This document shows, piece by piece, positions 1-6,425 of a stretch of DNA of 6,649 nucleotides. Each line of letters opens with the position of its first letter. Within the stretch, counting starts at the first letter, position 1. The translations under genes and the position numbers were made by a program. The stretch is taken from NCBI GenBank assembly GCA_903930745.1, contig CAIYZX010000247.1, positions 1-6,649 of the forward strand, in the 5' to 3' direction. The stretch is from an uncultured Chloroflexota bacterium (GTDB taxonomy: Bacteria > Chloroflexota > Limnocylindria > Limnocylindrales > CSP1-4). The notes below the pieces were generated by a model. The model did no database searches. It saw only the letters and a list, made by a program, of their open reading frames with translations, and was not told the DNA's origin.

Positions 1-32
1 GCGCGGATCGTCGCGGGCGCGGCGCACGCTGC

Positions 33-38
33 TACCAT
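33..38 (+). promoter_or_regulatory. Putative -10 box for a leaderless metG transcript
   Basis: TACCAT fits the TANNNT -10 pattern and ends 9 bases before the metG ATG at 48, so transcription would begin at or next to the start codon. No Shine-Dalgarno is visible in the 47 bases upstream. No convincing -35 is seen around positions 10-15. Only 47 bp of upstream sequence is available, so a promoter further upstream cannot be excluded. The call rests on spacing and on the absence of an RBS. Confidence 0.4.
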
Positions 39-47
39 CGCCGGACC

Positions 48-1688
48 ATGTCAGACCGCTTCTACCTCACCACCGCCATCGCCTATGCGAACAACGCGCC
101 GGGCCTCCACACCGTGTACGAGGTCATCGGCGCAGACGTCATCGCGCGCTGGAAGCGGATGCAGGGATTCGAGACGCGGTTCCTCACCGGCACGGACGAG
201 CACAGCGTGAACATCGCCCAGTCCGCGGAGACCCGGGGCATCAGCCCGCGGGACTTCGTTGACGAGAAGGTGGCGCTCTTCAAGGCTGCGGAGGACGCGC
301 TCCTCATCACGCCGGACCGGTTCATCCGCACCACGGACCCGGACCACTACCGCTCCGCGCAGGAGATGGTGCGCCGGGCGTACGAGAACGGCGACATCTA
401 CCTCGGCACCTACGAGGGCTGGTACTGCCCCAGCGAGGGCTTCAAGGCCCCGTCAGACCTGCACGAGACGGCGCAGGGGATGCAGTGCCCCAACCACCCG
501 GGCGTGCCACTGCAGTACCTCACGGAGCGCAACTGGTTCTTCCGCCTCTCGGCGTACCAGCAGCGGCTCCTGGACTACTACGAAGCCAACCCCACCTTCG
601 TCCAGCCGGACTACCGGCGCAACGAGATGCTGGGCTTCATTCGCCAGGGCCTTGAGGACTTCAGCATCAGCCGCGCGGGCGCCACGTGGGGCATCCCGTT
701 CCCCATTGGCGAGGACGGGCAGACCAGCCAGCGCGAGGACGGCTCCTGGGATCCAGAGGCCGGCACCATCTACGTCTGGTATGACGCGCTGATCAACTAC
801 ATCACCGGCGCAGGCTTCCCGGATGACCTGGACAGCTTCCAGCGCTGGTGGCCGGCGGATCTCCACATCATCGGCAAGGACATCCTCAGGTTCCACTCCA
901 TCTACTGGCCGGCGATGCTGTGGGCGTCCGGCATCGATGCCCCCAAGCACGTCTGGGCGCACGGCTGGCTCCTGGTGTCCGGCGAGCGGATGAGCAAGAG
1001 CCGCGGCAACTTCCTGGACCCGCACGCCGTGGTGAACGCCTTCGGGCCCGATGGCGCCCGGTACGTGACCCTTCGCGAGGTGGCCTTCGACAAGGACACC
1101 GATGTCAGCTGGGACAGCTTCGTCCGCCGGTACAACGCGGACCTGGCCAATGACTTCGGCAACCTGGTCAACCGCACGGTCTCCATGGTGAATCGGTATC
1201 TCGGCGGGGAGCGCCCGGCGCCGCGTGCGGCGGGGGAGAGCCCGCTGGCCGAGGGCTGGAACGACGTCCTGCGCCAGTACGGCGAGAAGCTGGACGGCTA
1301 CGTCCTCCATGACGCGCTCGATGAGCTCTGGGGCTTCGTGGGCGGCGCGAACAAGACCGTGGACGCGGAGCGCCCGTGGGACCTCAACAAGGCGGCGAAG
1401 GCCGGTGACGAGGCTGCGGCCCTGCGCCTGCGCGGCGTCCTGGGTGACCTCGTGGAGACCTGCCGGCTGGTGGGCCTCGCGGTGGCGCCGTTCATGCCCG
1501 GCATGGCCCCGCGCGTGCTGGAGCAGCTGGGCCACGCGTACCCGTACCTCGCCGACGGCAACGGCGGCCCCGCCATCCACGACCTGCTGGCCTGGGGTGC
1601 CATCACGGACGCCGGCCGCGTCACGGACACGCCCGCCCCGCTCTTCCCCCGCGTAGAGGCCGAGGCGGCCGAAGGAGCACCCGCATGA
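48..1688 (+). CDS. metG: Methionyl-tRNA synthetase (methionine--tRNA ligase)
   Basis: This 546-residue cytoplasmic class I aminoacyl-tRNA synthetase charges tRNA-Met with methionine using ATP. The Rossmann core starts at the N terminus, with FLTGTDEH at 45-52. The connective domain carries one zinc-knuckle-like element (C127, C147, H150, with E130 where a Cys is usual). The substrate region IYVWYDALINY is at 241-251 and IGKDILRFH at 275-283. The KMSKS loop reads RMSKS at 314-318, and the anticodon-binding helical domain contains ANKTVDAERPW at 434-444. The length fits the short single-domain form, with no C-terminal EMAP-II-like tRNA-binding domain. The HIGH signature is atypical: the aligned residues 19-22 read GLHT. 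The ATG at 48 is chosen because the protein begins directly at the usual family N terminus. No Shine-Dalgarno precedes it. Its TGA overlaps the next gene's ATG. The family assignment is secure; catalytic competence with the altered HIGH is inferred from the otherwise intact core. Confidence 0.96.
   Translation: MSDRFYLTTAIAYANNAPGLHTVYEVIGADVIARWKRMQGFETRFLTGTDEHSVNIAQSAETRGISPRDFVDEKVALFKAAEDALLITPDRFIRTTDPDHYRSAQEMVRRAYENGDIYLGTYEGWYCPSEGFKAPSDLHETAQGMQCPNHPGVPLQYLTERNWFFRLSAYQQRLLDYYEANPTFVQPDYRRNEMLGFIRQGLEDFSISRAGATWGIPFPIGEDGQTSQREDGSWDPEAGTIYVWYDALINYITGAGFPDDLDSFQRWWPADLHIIGKDILRFHSIYWPAMLWASGIDAPKHVWAHGWLLVSGERMSKSRGNFLDPHAVVNAFGPDGARYVTLREVAFDKDTDVSWDSFVRRYNADLANDFGNLVNRTVSMVNRYLGGERPAPRAAGESPLAEGWNDVLRQYGEKLDGYVLHDALDELWGFVGGANKTVDAERPWDLNKAAKAGDEAAALRLRGVLGDLVETCRLVGLAVAPFMPGMAPRVLEQLGHAYPYLADGNGGPAIHDLLAWGAITDAGRVTDTPAPLFPRVEAEAAEGAPA
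1672..1677 (+). promoter_or_regulatory. Shine-Dalgarno of the DinB-like gene
   Basis: AAGGAG lies 7 bases before the ATG at 1685, inside the 3' end of metG. It supports the 4-bp overlapping ATGA start and suggests translational coupling to metG. Confidence 0.75.
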
Positions 1689-2137
1689 GCGAGCGCGAGC
1701 TTGATGGCGCGAACGCCGAGGCCACCGCTGACCTGGCGGACCTGGTCGCAACCCTCTCCGATGCGGATCTCGCCGCGGATCTCGGCGATGGCTGGACCGT
1801 GGCGATGGCGCTCGCGCACCTCGCGTACTGGGACAGCTTCCACGCCGCCCGCTGGCGCCATGCCGCGGAGAACGGCCTGGACCGCCCGCCGTTCGCGTCC
1901 AATGACGTGACGTCGCGCTCCAACGAGGCGCTTGAGGCCACGTGGCGCGCGCTTCCCGTGGCCGCCGTCCCGGCGCTCTGCCTGGAGGCCGCGGCGGCGA
2001 TCGACACCGTGGTCGCCTCGCTCTCGGACGCCCAGGTGGCGGCCGCGATCGCGGATGGCAGCGAGTCCCTGGTCAACCGCGTGCCGCACCGGCGCGATCA
2101 CATCGACCAGGTCACCCGCGTCCTCGGCCGGGCCTAG
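1685..2137 (+). CDS. DinB-like four-helix-bundle protein (DinB/MDMPI superfamily)
   Basis: A 150-residue, mostly helical protein rich in Ala and Asp. Residues 35-50 (Asp-Gly-Trp-Thr-Val then Ala-His-Leu-Ala-Tyr-Trp) match the core motif of the DinB/YfiT/mycothiol-dependent maleylpyruvate isomerase fold. That motif supplies the first metal-binding His (H45). HRRDH at 135-139 near the C terminus provides the other two (H135, H139), so the full His triad is present. Many members are metal-dependent thiol transferases or proteins of unknown role; the substrate cannot be read from the sequence. The closest feel is to the small DinB-2/ClbS-DfsB type, but I cannot decide between subfamilies. The start is the ATGA overlap with metG, backed by AAGGAG at 1672-1677, so it is probably co-transcribed and coupled with metG. 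There is no signal peptide or membrane segment. Confidence 0.8.
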   Translation: MSERELDGANAEATADLADLVATLSDADLAADLGDGWTVAMALAHLAYWDSFHAARWRHAAENGLDRPPFASNDVTSRSNEALEATWRALPVAAVPALCLEAAAAIDTVVASLSDAQVAAAIADGSESLVNRVPHRRDHIDQVTRVLGRA

Positions 2138-2186
2138 GACCCCGCGGCGGCTGGCGCCGCTGGCGCGATCGCTGGCAGACCACACC

Positions 2187-2190
2187 GGAG
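2187..2190 (+). promoter_or_regulatory. Shine-Dalgarno of tatD
   Basis: GGAG lies 4 bases before the ATG at 2195. The spacing is short, but it is the best site near the start. The 57-bp gap from the previous stop contains GC-rich inverted and direct repeats (GCTGGC three times) without a U-tract, so I do not call a terminator or a separate promoter there. Confidence 0.5.
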
Positions 2191-2194
2191 CCGC

Positions 2195-3022
2195 ATGCGT
2201 CTCGTCGATTCCCACGGCCACCTCAACGCGGACCGCTTCGACGACGACGTGGAGCTGGTGGTGGGCGGTGCCCGCCTCGCGGGCCTGGAGCGGATCCTCG
2301 TCCCGGGCTGGAACCTCCGGTCCTCGGAGCGGGCCCTGGAGGTGGTAGCCCGCTGGTCTTGGATGGACGCCGCGGTGGGCGTGCACCCGCACGATGCCGC
2401 CAAGGTGGACGCCACGGACTGGGCCATCGTGGAGGCCTGGGCGCGTGACGAGCGGGTGGTGGCCATCGGCGAGACGGGGCTGGACGCAGACCGGATGTTC
2501 TCGCCCTGGGCGGACCAGCTGGACAACCTGCGGCGGAACCTGGCCCTGTCGCTCGCGACGGGCAAGCCCGCGATCCTGCACTGCCGCTCGCGCAACGGGG
2601 AGCGGGACGCCCAGGACGCCCTGGTGGACGAGCTGCGGCGGGCGGGGTTCGACGGTGCGGCCGCCCAGGCGGCGTTCGATGGCCGGCCACCCGCGGTCAT
2701 CCACAGCTTCAGCGGCCCCGTGGACTACTGCGAGACCGTGGTGGCCATGGGCCTCGCGGTGAGCTTCGGCGGCCTCGTCTTCCGCAAGGGCGAGGAGGCC
2801 AGCGCCGTGGCGGTTACCCGTGTCCCGGACGAGCTGATCCTCACCGAGACGGACGCGCCGTTCCTCTCGCCGCCCGGTGCCCCGCGCGGCCGCAACGAGC
2901 CCGCCTACGTGGCGATCACCGCCCGCTGGGCCGCCGAGCGCCGCGGGGTGGGGGAGGACCACCTGGGCGACGCCCTCGTGGTCGCCTACGATCGGACGTT
3001 CCCGCGGGTTGCGCCCCGCTGA
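2195..3022 (+). CDS. tatD: TatD-family metal-dependent hydrolase (probable deoxyribonuclease)
   Basis: A 275-residue TIM-barrel amidohydrolase-type protein of the TatD/YcfH family, cytoplasmic. The full set of metal ligands is visible: DSHGHL at 5-10 (H7, H9), IGETGLD at 91-97 (E93), ILHCR at 127-131 (H129), VIHSFSG at 168-174 (H170) and TETDAPFLSP at 217-226 (D220). The GVHPH strand is at 62-66. Family members act as divalent-metal-dependent 3'-5' DNA/RNA exonucleases or D-aminoacyl-tRNA deacylase-like enzymes; which activity applies cannot be told here. It is slightly longer than the usual 255-265 residues, with extra sequence around 150-166. metG-tatD adjacency is a recurring bacterial arrangement and supports co-transcription with metG and the DinB-like gene. 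The ATG at 2195 immediately precedes the conserved N-terminal strand, so the start is well placed. Confidence 0.93.
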   Translation: MRLVDSHGHLNADRFDDDVELVVGGARLAGLERILVPGWNLRSSERALEVVARWSWMDAAVGVHPHDAAKVDATDWAIVEAWARDERVVAIGETGLDADRMFSPWADQLDNLRRNLALSLATGKPAILHCRSRNGERDAQDALVDELRRAGFDGAAAQAAFDGRPPAVIHSFSGPVDYCETVVAMGLAVSFGGLVFRKGEEASAVAVTRVPDELILTETDAPFLSPPGAPRGRNEPAYVAITARWAAERRGVGEDHLGDALVVAYDRTFPRVAPR

Positions 3023-3047
3023 TCCCGGCGCGCCCACCGGGAGCGGG
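3015..3047. terminator. GC-rich hairpin between convergent tatD and epimerase genes
   Basis: CCCGCT (3015-3020) pairs with AGCGGG (3042-3047), and inside it CCCGG (3024-3028) pairs with CCGGG (3037-3041), leaving an 8-base loop and a 3-base bulge (3021-3023). The stem covers the tatD stop codon and ends one base short of the stop codon of the opposing gene, filling the 26-bp gap. There is no T-run on either side, so it may be a bidirectional or Rho-assisted terminator or a 3' stabilising element. The termination role is inferred. Confidence 0.45.
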
Positions 3048-3048
3048 C

Positions 3049-3918
3049 TCAGCCCCAGGCGATCTCGAAGGTCGCCGAGAGGGGAGCGAGCGCGCGCGCG
3101 ACGGGCGGATCGCCCAGCACGCCGCCGTTGAGCCCGTCCGGCACGCCGGTCATGGGCTCCACGCAGACGCCGTCCTTGTTCTCCGTGTAGACGGTCCACG
3201 CCTGCGCGCCGGACGCGTGCAGCGTGAGGCGGGGCCCGCCGGGCCAGCGGATCACCGGCGCCTCCGTGAGGCCCACCAGGACATCGTCCTGCGGGTCGTC
3301 CCGGGGCGGCAGCAGGAGGCCCGTGGGGATCCTGTCCTCGTCAAGGTCCAGGCGGCGGAGCGGCCGGACATCGATCGTGACGTCGCCGGACTCCGGGGCC
3401 AAGCCCATGGAGGCCTCCTCGAGGCGGACGGCGCGGCGGCGGAACCACGGGTGCCAGCCCATGATGACGGGCGTGGGCTCCAGCATCGCGTGCGCCTCGA
3501 GGCGCATCACCAGCCGCGTGGGCTGCAGGGCGATGGTGTGGACGAGCCTGCCGCCCATGGGCCAGACATCGGTGGGGAGGTCCTTCTCCAGGCGCACCGT
3601 GTGGACGCCCTGGGAGGTCACCTGCCACGGCACCGCGGTCATGAGGCCGTGCAGCGCGTGGGCGCCCTCGTTCGCGGGCAGCGTGATCGTCCGCCCGTCC
3701 CACTCGAAGCGGGCGTCCCGCAGGCGGCCGGCCCACGGGGCCATCACGAAGGAGCCCCACTCGTTGTCCGTCCAGCCGTCGCGGCGGAACAGGTCCCAGC
3801 CGTCCAGTTCCAGGGCGGAGATGCGGCCGCCAACGCCCGGCGCGATCTCCACGGCCGTGCGGCCGCGCTGGAGGCGGATGCGGGCGGAGCGGGTGGTGAG
3901 GTCTGCGGCGCTGCTCAT
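3049..3918 (-). CDS. Aldose 1-epimerase family protein (mutarotase-like)
   Basis: A 289-residue galactose-mutarotase-fold protein, cytoplasmic with no signal peptide. Aldose 1-epimerases interconvert alpha and beta anomers of hexoses. Family landmarks in order: APWAGRLRD at 60-68 (R65, matching the substrate-binding Arg of the N-R-I-G-R region), HALHGL at 87-92 (H90), GWHPWF at 154-159 (H156, the likely catalytic acid) and VCVEPMTGVPDGLN at 241-254 (E244, the likely catalytic base). At 289 residues it is shorter than classical GalM (about 340) and resembles the short YeaD-like or generic aldose-epimerase group, so the sugar is uncertain and I give no symbol. The reading frame stays open far upstream to 4503, but the ATG at 3918 is the natural N terminus. 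Starts further out would run through the groES promoter and leader. The gene is convergent with tatD and divergent from groES. Confidence 0.9.
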   Translation of the reverse strand: MSSAADLTTRSARIRLQRGRTAVEIAPGVGGRISALELDGWDLFRRDGWTDNEWGSFVMAPWAGRLRDARFEWDGRTITLPANEGAHALHGLMTAVPWQVTSQGVHTVRLEKDLPTDVWPMGGRLVHTIALQPTRLVMRLEAHAMLEPTPVIMGWHPWFRRRAVRLEEASMGLAPESGDVTIDVRPLRRLDLDEDRIPTGLLLPPRDDPQDDVLVGLTEAPVIRWPGGPRLTLHASGAQAWTVYTENKDGVCVEPMTGVPDGLNGGVLGDPPVARALAPLSATFEIAWG

Positions 3919-3926
3919 CGGTCCAC

Positions 3927-3932
3927 AGTCTA
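3927..3932 (-). promoter_or_regulatory. Putative -10 box for a leaderless epimerase transcript
   Basis: On the minus strand TAGACT (TANNNT) ends 8 bases before the ATG at 3918. No Shine-Dalgarno is visible in those 8 bases, so the transcript would start at or near the start codon. The placement almost matches that in front of metG. A TTGTCA box on the minus strand (3950-3945) is only 12 bases from it, too close for a normal -35. Confidence 0.45.
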
Positions 3933-3943
3933 GCGGGGCGCGG

Positions 3944-3973
3944 TTGACAACCCGCGGTCCGCTCCGGTAGTTT
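3944..3973 (+). promoter_or_regulatory. groESL promoter (sigma-A/70 type)
   Basis: A perfect TTGACA -35 (3944-3949) and a TAGTTT -10 (3968-3973) are separated by 18 bases, predicting a start near 3980. This is the most canonical promoter in the window. It lies back to back with the epimerase start at 3918, and the CIRCE operator begins 2 bases after the -10, as expected for HrcA repression by promoter occlusion. Confidence 0.82.
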
Positions 3974-3974
3974 T

Positions 3975-4001
3975 CTGGCACTCTCAACGCGAGAGTGCTA
4001 A
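3975..4001 (+). promoter_or_regulatory. CIRCE operator (HrcA binding site)
   Basis: The left arm CTGGCACTC (3975-3983), a 9-base spacer and the right arm GAGTGCTAA (3993-4001) match the CIRCE consensus TTAGCACTC-N9-GAGTGCTAA. The right arm is perfect and the left arm has 7 of 9 matches. It overlaps the predicted transcription start of groESL, so heat-inducible derepression through HrcA is the likely control. hrcA itself is not in the window. Confidence 0.93.
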
Positions 4002-4179
4002 ACCAGTGGTGCGGCGAGGCCGCCGGGCCCGCCCGGACCGCCCCCGCGGGGGTTGGACCGGAAGACTTCCGGCCCCGGATCGCCACCCTGGACCGGCACT
4101 CGTCCGAGAGCAACTTGGATCTTGGGACGACCGTTCGGGGATCTCCGTGCGGTTCCGGCCCGCGTCTCGTCAGGCCATC

Positions 4180-4199
4180 GGTGACCGTGCCCGGTCGCC
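4180..4199 (+). other. Hairpin just upstream of the groES ribosome binding site
   Basis: GGTGACCG (4180-4187) pairs with CGGTCGCC (4192-4199) over 8 bp including one G-U pair, with a 4-base loop. It sits 2 bases before AGGAGG at 4202. It leaves the Shine-Dalgarno single-stranded and may stabilise the mRNA or keep the site open. The role is inferred. Confidence 0.45.
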
Positions 4200-4201
4200 A
4201 C

Positions 4202-4207
4202 AGGAGG
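4202..4207 (+). promoter_or_regulatory. groES Shine-Dalgarno
   Basis: A perfect AGGAGG lies 9 bases before the TTG at 4217. It fixes the non-ATG start of groES against the many in-frame upstream codons. Confidence 0.88.
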
Positions 4208-4216
4208 ATACGAACC

Positions 4217-4525
4217 TTGGCCACCGCCTCTTCGGCGAAGCTCCGCCCGCTCGGCGACCGCCTCGTCATCCAGCCCACCCCGCGTGAGGAGATGACCAAG
4301 TCCGGCATCGTCCTCCCGGACACCGCGAAGGAGAAGCCCCAGGAGGGCGTCGTGGTCGCGGTTGGCCCGGGCAAGACCCTGGACAACGGCTCCCGCGAGG
4401 TCATGGACGTCGCCGTGGGCCAGAAGGTGCTGTACGCGAAGTACGCCGGCACCGAGTTCAAGGTTGACGGTGAGGAGCTCCTCATCATCAGCCAGAAGGA
4501 CATTCTCGCGGTCGTCGAGGGCTAG
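4217..4525 (+). CDS. groES: Co-chaperonin GroES (Hsp10)
   Basis: A 102-residue co-chaperonin that forms the heptameric lid of the GroEL cage in the cytosol. Landmarks: LRPLGDRLVIQP at 9-20 (first strand), the mobile loop at about 24-42 with the GroEL-contacting hydrophobic tripeptide I31-V32-L33, GVVVAVGPG at 44-52, and VLYAKYAGTEF at 71-81 through the C-terminal strand DILAVVEG at 95-102. Length is normal, with a short Ala/Ser-rich N-terminal extension (MATASSAK). The start is a TTG set by AGGAGG 9 bases upstream. The frame is open back to a GTG at 3995, but that codon lies inside the CIRCE arm and the added residues have no GroES character. It is followed 51 bp later by groEL in one operon under the promoter and CIRCE at 3944-4001. 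Confidence 0.96.
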   Translation: MATASSAKLRPLGDRLVIQPTPREEMTKSGIVLPDTAKEKPQEGVVVAVGPGKTLDNGSREVMDVAVGQKVLYAKYAGTEFKVDGEELLIISQKDILAVVEG

Positions 4526-4562
4526 TCCCTCCGCACCCCCGCTCTTCCCGCAAACACACCCC

Positions 4563-4568
4563 GGAGGG
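4563..4568 (+). promoter_or_regulatory. groEL Shine-Dalgarno
   Basis: GGAGGG lies 8 bases before the TTG at 4577 and supports that start. The 51-bp groES-groEL gap shows no terminator or promoter. Confidence 0.8.
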
Positions 4569-4576
4569 TTTCTCTC

Positions 4577-6202
<1,626 letters not shown>

Positions 6203-6226
6203 TCCGCAAGCTCCGCAAGAACGCGG

Positions 6227-6269
6227 ACGGCCCCCGGAGGCGCAAGCCACCGGGGGCCGTTCTGCTTGT
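6227..6269 (+). terminator. Intrinsic terminator of the groESL operon
   Basis: ACGGCCCCCGG (6227-6237) and CCGGGGGCCGT (6250-6260) form a perfect 11-bp stem. Inside it, across an A-A mismatch, GGC and GCC close a GCAA tetraloop (6242-6245). A T-rich but interrupted tail (TTCTGCTTG) follows. It begins 25 bases after the groEL stop. Stem strength and position make it a convincing terminator although the U-tract is poor. Confidence 0.85.
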
Positions 6270-6301
6270 CCGGGAGACCCTGGCGGGAGAGGTTCTTTCG
6301 C

Positions 6302-6406
6302 ATGAACGGAGGGGCCACCCTGCGCGGGGGCTGCACGTCCGGGGACTGCCGGTGGCCTCCGGCATCCGGTATTCCTCCGGCATCGCTGGTGATCGTCGCC
6401 GGCTGA
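6302..6406 (+). CDS. Possible small ORF, 34 codons, unrecognised
   Basis: A short ORF in the groEL-to-next-gene gap begins MNGGATLRGGC and ends SLVIVAG, with two cysteines at positions 11 and 16 (CxxxxC). GGGAG/GAGG at 6285-6292 lies 9 bases before its ATG, an acceptable Shine-Dalgarno. Its stop is 19 bases before the ATG of the next gene, so it could be a leader peptide for it. No family is recognised. Third positions are mostly G/C, as expected in any frame of this composition, so coding potential is weak evidence. It may well be fortuitous. Confidence 0.2.
   Translation: MNGGATLRGGCTSGDCRWPPASGIPPASLVIVAG
6356..6384 (+). repeat. 11-bp direct repeat, 18-bp period
   Basis: CCTCCGGCATC occurs at 6356-6366 and again at 6374-6384, exactly, separated by CGGTATT. 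It lies 41-70 bases upstream of the terminal gene's ATG. This is compatible with a pair of regulator sites, or with chance in GC-rich DNA. Confidence 0.5.
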
Positions 6407-6425
6407 GAGACGTGGGGACCAGGGG

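Larger units (their letters stand above)
4002..4216 (+). other. Long GC-rich 5' leader of groES
   Basis: About 215 bases lie between CIRCE and the groES start. No alternative promoter was found inside it, so the mRNA leader should be about 235 nt. Several short, stable inverted repeats are visible: 4023-4036 (CCGGG arms), 4041-4052 (CCCCCGCGGGGG), 4058-4072 (CCGGAA/TTCCGG, loop GAC) and 4180-4199 (8 bp with one G-U pair, loop TGCC). The last ends 2 bases before the Shine-Dalgarno. No sequence complementary to AGGAGG was seen in the leader, so a simple SD-masking thermometer is not evident. It matches no riboswitch class that I recognise. Confidence 0.55.

Noticed and set aside
453..1751. A 432-codon minus-strand ORF opposite metG
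   Set aside because: An Arg/Ala/Val-rich shadow frame with no motifs, overlapping most of a clear MetRS.
2165..2172. GCGATCGC palindrome (HIP1-like octamer) between the DinB-like gene and tatD
   Set aside because: A single copy in GC-rich DNA; without genome-wide enrichment it means nothing.
2142..2180. Possible terminator between the DinB-like gene and tatD (GCGGC/GCCGC arms)
   Set aside because: The stem is only 5 bp with no T-run, the gap is 57 bp, and operon structure with metG is common, so read-through is more likely.
1298..3199. A 633-codon minus-strand ORF opposite metG, the DinB-like gene and tatD
   Set aside because: It is a compositional shadow. It crosses three well-supported genes, has no family resemblance, and ends inside the epimerase coding region in another frame.
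3995..4216. A 74-residue N-terminal extension of GroES from a GTG at 3995
   Set aside because: The GTG lies within the CIRCE arm and has no Shine-Dalgarno, and the extra residues are low-complexity. AGGAGG at 4202 points to the TTG at 4217.
3919..4503. A 195-residue N-terminal extension of the epimerase frame
   Set aside because: The extension would run through the groES promoter, CIRCE, leader and coding sequence. The family N terminus fits the ATG at 3918, which has its own -10-like box.
6390..6425. A TPP-riboswitch-like CTGAGAG string just before the terminal gene
   Set aside because: Only the short CTGAGA core is present. The paired GGGG-side and the downstream ACC-TGAA-CCTGAT-type half of the THI box are absent.
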